A DNA stretch of 64,000 nucleotides from positions 1-64,000 of the forward strand of contig CAWELU010000010.1 of the NCBI GenBank assembly GCA_963809965.1, given 5' to 3'. This DNA is from CAIWHR01 sp963809965. Its GTDB lineage: Bacteria > Pseudomonadota > Gammaproteobacteria > Burkholderiales > Casimicrobiaceae. Below the pieces are notes generated by a model. It ran no database searches, had not been told where the DNA came from, and saw only the letters and a list, made by a program, of their open reading frames with translations. Below are positions 59,527 to 64,000 of this stretch, in pieces. Positions within the stretch are counted from its first letter, which is position 1; each line of letters begins with the position of its first letter. The position numbers were made by a program, and so were the translations under genes.

Positions 59527-60690
59527 TCAGCCGGCGCGGCGCTCGGCGGCGACGTGCGGCAGCGCCATGTAGTCGTGGGTCTGCATCTCGACGAGCCGGC
59601 TCACGGTGCGCGGGAATTCCCGGCTGTTCGGCCCCTCGCGGTAGAGCGTCGTCCGGGCGGGACCGCGGCCGACGACCAGCAGCTTCACGCGGTGATCGTA
59701 CAGGATGTCGACGAGCCAGGTGAAGCGCCGCGCGCGGTCGCCCATCGTCGGCGTCATCCGCGGCACGCCGGACAGGAGCAGCACCGCGAAGCGCTCGGCG
59801 AGCTCGAGGTAGTCGCGCTGCGACCGCGGGCCGTCGCACAGCGCCGCGAAGTCGAACCAGACGGCGCTGCCGGCGCGCCTGCCGCGCGACGAGCGTGCGC
59901 CCCTCGATCGACGAGCCGCGGGTCCTCGTCCGGGCCGGCGCGCATCGCGCTCGAACGCCGCGGCGAGCGCGGCGTCGGCCGCCGGGCCGAGCGGCGCGTG
60001 GTAGGCCTCGACCTGCTCGAGCACGCGCAGCCGGTAGTCGACGCCGGCGTCGACCTCGACGCACGTCGAGCCACTCGCTTCAGCAGCGCGATCGTCGGCA
60101 GGAAGTTCTGGCGCTGCAGGCCGTTGGGCTAGAGCCCGTCGGGCGGGTAGTTCGACGTCATCACGAACACGACGCCGCGCGTCGAACAGCGCCGCGAGCA
60201 GGCGGCCGAGGATCATCGCGTCGGCGATGTCGGAGACGTGGAACTCGTCGAAGCAGACGAGGCGCCAGCGTTGCGCGCGATGCGCGCGGCGACCGTGGCG
60301 AGCGGATCCGGCTTCGTGCTTCAGCTGCGCGAGCTCCTCGTGCACGTCGCGCATGAACGCGTGGAAGTGGACGCGCGTCTTGCGGCGGATCGGGACGGTC
60401 GCGAAGAAGCCGTCCATCAGGAAGCTCTTGCCGCGGCCGACGCCGCCCCACAGGTAGACGCCGCGCGGCACCTCCGGGCGGCGCGAAGAGCCGCTTCAGC
60501 GTCGACTGCCGCGCGGCGCGAAAGGCGGCGAGCTCGTCGCGAGCTGCTGCAGCCGGTCGAGCGCGGCCGCCTGCGCGTGGTCGAGCGTCGTGCCGCGCGC
60601 GGCGAGGATCGGATCGAGCCGGGCGACGAGCGCGCCGCGGCGCGGACGACGTGCCGTCGATCGCGTCGCGGCGCAAGCCGCGTCGTTCAT
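59527..60690 (-). CDS. zapE: cell-division ATPase ZapE (AFG1-like), several frameshifts
   Basis: The Walker A VYLWGGVGRGKSFLMDGFF and the following VHFHAFMRDVHEELAQLKHE are diagnostic for the AFG1/ZapE family, which associates with the Z-ring in bacteria. Walker B is LVCFDEFHVSDIADAMILGR. The C-terminal WFDFAALCDGPRSQRDYLEL and RFTWLVDILYDHRVKLLV match too. Several breaks lie in the first 150 codons and in the middle. It follows lpdA, as in most Betaproteobacteria. Confidence 0.86.
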
Positions 60691-60761
60691 CGGCCGCCAG
60701 GCGTCCGTGCGGATGCCGCTGCGGGCCGATCGCTCGACGCGCACGTCGCCGGCGACCGCGG

Positions 60762-62196
60762 TCAGAGGTTGAGCGTGCGCCCGTCGACCGCGAGCGCCGC
60801 TTCCTTCGTCGCCTCGGACAGCGACGGGTGCGCGTGGCAGATCCGCGCGAGGTCCTCGCTCGCCGCGCCGAACTCCATCGCCACCACGCCCTCGGCGATC
60901 AGCTCGGAGGCGAACGGCCCGATGACGTGCATGCCGAGGATGCGGTCGGTCGCGGCGTCGGCGAGGATCTTCACGAAGCCGGTCGTGTCGCCCAGCGCGC
61001 GCGCGCGGCCGTTGGCCGCGAACGGGAAGCTGCCGGCGCGGTAGGCGACGCCCTCGGCCTTGAGCTGCTGCTCGGTCTGGCCGACCCAGGCGATCTCCGG
61101 CGACGTGTAGATGACCCAGGGAACGGTGTTGAAGTCGACGTGGCCGTGCTGGCCGGCGATGCGCTCGGCGACGGCCACGCCCTCCTCCTCGGCCTTGTGC
61201 GCGAGCATCGGGCCGCGCACGACGTCGCCGATCGGCCCAGACGTCGGCGAGGTTGGTCCGGCACTCGCCGTCGACGGCGACGAAGCCGCGCTCGTCGAGC
61301 GCGAGCCCGACCGCGTCGGCGTCGAGGCCCGCGGTGTGCGGGACGCCGGCCGATCGACACGATCAGCCGGTCGAACGTCGCCGCTGCGCCTTGCCCGCGG
61401 CGTCGGTGTAGTCGACGACGACGTCGTCCGCGCCGACCGTCGACCCCGGTGATCGCGACGCCGGTGTGGATCGCGAGGCCCTGCTTCGCGAACGCCCGCT
61501 GCGCTTCCTTCGCCACCGCCTCGTCCGCGGCGCCGAGGAACGCCGGCAGCGCCTCGAGCACGGTCGTCTGCGCGCCGAGCCGCCGCCAGACGCTGCCCAT
61601 CTCGAGCCCGATCACGCCGGCGCCGACGACGCCGAGCCGCTTCGGCACCTCGCGGCAGCGCGAGCGCGCCGGCGTTGTCGAGCACGCGCTCGTTGTCGAT
61701 CGCGACACCCGGCAGCGCGCGCGGCTTCGAGCCGGTGGCGACGATCACGTGCTTCGCGACGAGCTCGGCCGGCCGTCGCGCCGTCGACCGTGATCGTTCC
61801 ACCCGCCGTCGGCGCCGCCGCCGGCGAACGAGCCCACGGCCGTGGAAGAACGCGATCTTGTTCTTCTTGAACAGGAACAGGATGCCGTCGTTGTTCTGCG
61901 CGACGACCTTGTCCTTGCGCGCGAGCATCCGCTGCACGTCGATCGCGAGGCCCTTGATCTCGATGCCGTGGTCGGCGAACGCGTGGCCCGCGTGCTCGTA
62001 GTGCTCGGAGGACTGCAGCAGCGCCTTCGACGGGATGCAGCCGACGTTGGTGCAGGTGCCGCCGGGCGCGGGCTTGCCGCCGGCGCGCGTCCAGTCGTCG
62101 ATGCAGGCGGTCCTGAAGCCGAGCTGCGCGCAGCGGATCGCGGCGATGTAGCCGCCGGGCCCGCCGCCGATGACGACGACGTCGAATGTTCGGCAT
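60762..62196 (-). CDS. lpdA: dihydrolipoyl dehydrogenase (E3), several frameshifts
   Basis: It reoxidises the lipoyl group of the 2-oxoglutarate dehydrogenase complex. After MPN and one extra base it reads FDVVVIGGGPGGYIAAIRCA, and GGTCTNVGCIPSKALLQSSE contains the redox disulfide. VIGLEMGSVWRRLGAQTTVL is the NAD site. ARICHAHPSLSEATKEAALA carries the C-terminal His-Glu pair. The ATG at 62196 is closest to the conserved start; 62211 is possible. At least six breaks occur. Confidence 0.93.
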
Positions 62197-62311
62197 CAGC
62201 GTCGGGGCCATGTAGCGGTCAGGGGCCGATCGAGCTGCCGGGGCCGACGGAGCGAGCCAGCACGAGGCAGACGCGGTCGCCGAACGCCCCCGCTTCGGCA
62301 GCCGCGTCGAT

Positions 62312-63574
62312 CTACAGGTCCAGCAGCATGCGCGCCGGATCCTCCAGCGCTTCCTTGATCGCGACCAGCGACAGCACCGCCTCGCGGCCGTCGATGATCC
62401 GGTGGTCGTACGACTGCGCGAGGTAGTTCATCGGCCGCACGACGACCTGCCCGTTCTCGACCACCGCGCGCTCCTTGGTCGCGTGGACGCCGAGGATCGC
62501 CGACTGCGGCGGATTGATGATCGGCGTCGAGAGCATCGAGCCGAACACGCCGCCGTTGCTGATCGTGTAGGTGCCGCCGGTCAGCTCCTCGACCGTGAGC
62601 TTGCCGTCCTGCGCGCGCTTGCCGAAGTCGGCGATCTTCGCCTCGATCTCGGCGATCGACAGCTGGTCGGCGTCGCGCAGGATCGGCACGACCAGCCCGC
62701 GCGGGCTGCCCACGGCGATGCCGATGTCGAAGTAGCCGTGGTAGACGATGTCGGTGCCGTCGATCGACGCGTTGACGACCGGGTACTTCTTCAGCGCGTG
62801 CACCGCCGCCTTGACGAAGAAGCCCATGAAGCCGAGCTTGACGCCGTGCTCCTTCTCGAAGCGGTCCTTGTACCGGTTGCGCAGGTCGATCACCGGCTGC
62901 ATGTTGACTTCGTTGAACGTGGTCAGGATCGCGGCGGTCGACTGCGATGCGACGCAGCCGCTCGGCCACGCGCTGGCGCAGCCGCGACATCGGCACGCGC
63001 TGCTCGGGGCGGCTGCCCGAGCGCGGCGGGCAGCGAGCGGCCGGCGGGCGCGGCGCCGCCGGCTGGCCGCGGCGCCGGCGCGGCGCGGATGCGCCGCCGG
63101 CGCGGGCGGGGCGGCCTTCGGCGTCGCCGCCGCGAGCACGTCGCCCTTGGTGACGCGGCCGCCGCGACCGGTGCCCTGGACGTCGGCCGGCGTCACGCCG
63201 TGCTCGGCCATCATCTTGCGCGCCGCGGGCAGCGCCGCCGGCGCGGCGCCGGCCGGCGCGCGGCGGCGCCGGCCGCGGCCGCAGCCGCCGCGGCCGCGTT
63301 GTCGCGTCGGCGACGGCGCGGCCGCGGTCGCCGCCGCCTCCGTGTCGATCACCGCGATCACTTCCTGGCCCGGCGACCGTCGCGCCGTCCGCCTTGAGGA
63401 TCTCGACCAGCACGCCGGCGCCGGCGCGGGCAGCTCGAGCACGACCTTGTCGGTCTCGACGTCGACCAGGTTCTCGTCGCGCGCCACCGCCTCGCCGACC
63501 TTCTTGTGCCAGCTGACGAGCGTGGCCTCGGCCACCGACTCCGGCAGCTGCGGGACCTTGACTTCGACTCGCAT
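62312..63574 (-). CDS. odhB: 2-oxoglutarate dehydrogenase E2 (dihydrolipoyl succinyltransferase), frameshifts in the linkers
   Basis: The lipoyl domain reads VEVKVPQLPESVAEATLVSW with the lipoylated lysine in DVETDKVVLELPAP. The peripheral-subunit domain is KMMAEHGVTPADVQGTGRGG. The catalytic domain includes TTFNEVNMQPVIDLRNRYKD, ALKKYPVVNASIDG and the active-site SYDHRIIDGREAV. Breaks cluster in the Ala-rich linkers, and the net length returns to 3n (about 420 aa). An Ala/Pro linker of extreme GC content explains local errors. Confidence 0.95.
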   Translation of the reverse strand: MRVEVKVPQLPESVAEATLVSWHKKVGEAVARDENLVDVETDKVVLELPAPAPACWSRSSRRTARRSPGQEVIAVIDTEAAATAAAPSPTRQRGRGGCGRGRRRRAPAGAAPAALPAARKMMAEHGVTPADVQGTGRGGRVTKGDVLAAATPKAAPPAPAAHPRRAGAAASRRRRARRPLAARRARAAAPSSACRCRGCASAWPSGCVASQSTAAILTTFNEVNMQPVIDLRNRYKDRFEKEHGVKLGFMGFFVKAAVHALKKYPVVNASIDGTDIVYHGYFDIGIAVGSPRGLVVPILRDADQLSIAEIEAKIADFGKRAQDGKLTVEELTGGTYTISNGGVFGSMLSTPIINPPQSAILGVHATKERAVVENGQVVVRPMNYLAQSYDHRIIDGREAVLSLVAIKEALEDPARMLLDL

Positions 63575-63589
63575 CGCGGGGCTTTCCTG

Positions 63590-64000
63590 TCAGGTCCCGA
63601 CGAGCATCTCGCCCTCGGAGAGCTTCGGGCGCGAACGCGTCCTCGATCAGCTGCTGCTGCCGCGCGAGGTGCTTCGACATGTAGCCGACCGCGGTCGAGG
63701 CCGACACCGGGCGGCCGGCGTACGCGACGACCTGCTTCGGCAGCGCGTCGGCGCGGAAGTACGCGCGCAGCCGGTACCAGGCGCCCTGGTTCTGCGGCTC
63801 CTCCTGGCACCAGACGACCTCCTTCGCGTGCGGGAACTTCGCGAGCGCGGCCTTGAAGTCGTCGTGCGGGAACGGATAGAGCTGCTCGAGCCGGACGATC
63901 GCGACGTCGGCGATCTTGTGCTCGCGCCGGTACGCGGCGAGCTCGTAGTAGACCTTGCCGCTGCAGACGATCACGCGCCGCACGTTCTTCGCGACGAGCT
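63590..64000 (-). CDS. odhA: 2-oxoglutarate dehydrogenase E1, C-terminal part (cut by the window edge)
   Basis: The visible text VIVCSGKVYYELAAYRREHK, IADVAIVRLEQLYPFPHDDF, EVVWCQEEPQNQGAWYRLRA and YAGRPVSASTAVGYMSKHLA is the C-terminal domain of E1. One extra base near 63630 separates QQQLIEDAFA from PKLSEGEMLVGT. The stop is at 63590, 15 bases before odhB. The rest of the gene lies right of the window. Confidence 0.92.

Overview
The window is GC-rich DNA from a betaproteobacterium, probably Burkholderiales or a near relative. The best evidence is gene order on the minus strand: odhA-odhB-lpdA-zapE at the right end, then rpoE-rseA-rseB-mucD-(glutaredoxin-like)-lepA-lepB-DUF4845-rnc-era-recO-pdxJ-nagZ. 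Both runs are typical of Betaproteobacteria. Starts and stops overlap often (ATGA, GTGA, TTGA), so most genes sit in tightly coupled operons.

Layout. (1) 1-14,050 is an accretion zone built on a tRNA-Thr(CGU)-type site. It holds a tyrosine-recombinase element with a coupled replication cassette (P4-type primase, zinc-finger protein, Toprim/TopoVI-A-like protein, AlpA-like protein), lipoproteins, two exported proteins, a cassette of HprK-related kinase, PqqD-like chaperone and nucleotidyltransferase, a decayed second integrase and transposase remnants. Three progressively degraded tRNA 3' ends lie at 6031, 8592 and 14001. (2) 14,125-24,000 is chromosomal: an MgtA-type Mg2+ ATPase, an ABC importer of the branched-chain amino-acid class with fused permeases and one ATPase, a MetC-like lyase, gluconokinase and an EamA transporter. 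(3) 24,050-28,931 encodes a glutamine-synthetase-like ligase, an iron alcohol dehydrogenase, a gamma-glutamyl hydrolase and an aldehyde dehydrogenase. This set would suit gamma-glutamyl-protected breakdown of an amino alcohol. (4) folD, a HAD phosphatase and a Nudix hydrolase follow. (5) 31,618-43,709 is a 2-aminoethylphosphonate catabolic locus: phnW, a GntR regulator with a palindromic operator, phnA, phnY, a PbfA-like PLP enzyme, a Na+/phosphate carrier with a PhoU domain, a DMT transporter, a large dimethylglycine-dehydrogenase-like flavoenzyme and an IclR regulator. (6) 43,739-64,000 is conserved housekeeping DNA: cell-wall recycling, B6 synthesis, RNA processing, protein export, the sigma-E envelope-stress module, propionate/acrylate enzymes and the 2-oxoglutarate dehydrogenase complex.

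A strong quality signal runs through the window. Many essential genes are broken by single-base shifts, and in every chromosomal gene with one break the length is 3n+1, meaning one extra base. I read these as sequence or polishing errors and annotate such genes across the break. Loss of frame in the accretion zone is mixed in sign and is more likely real decay in part.
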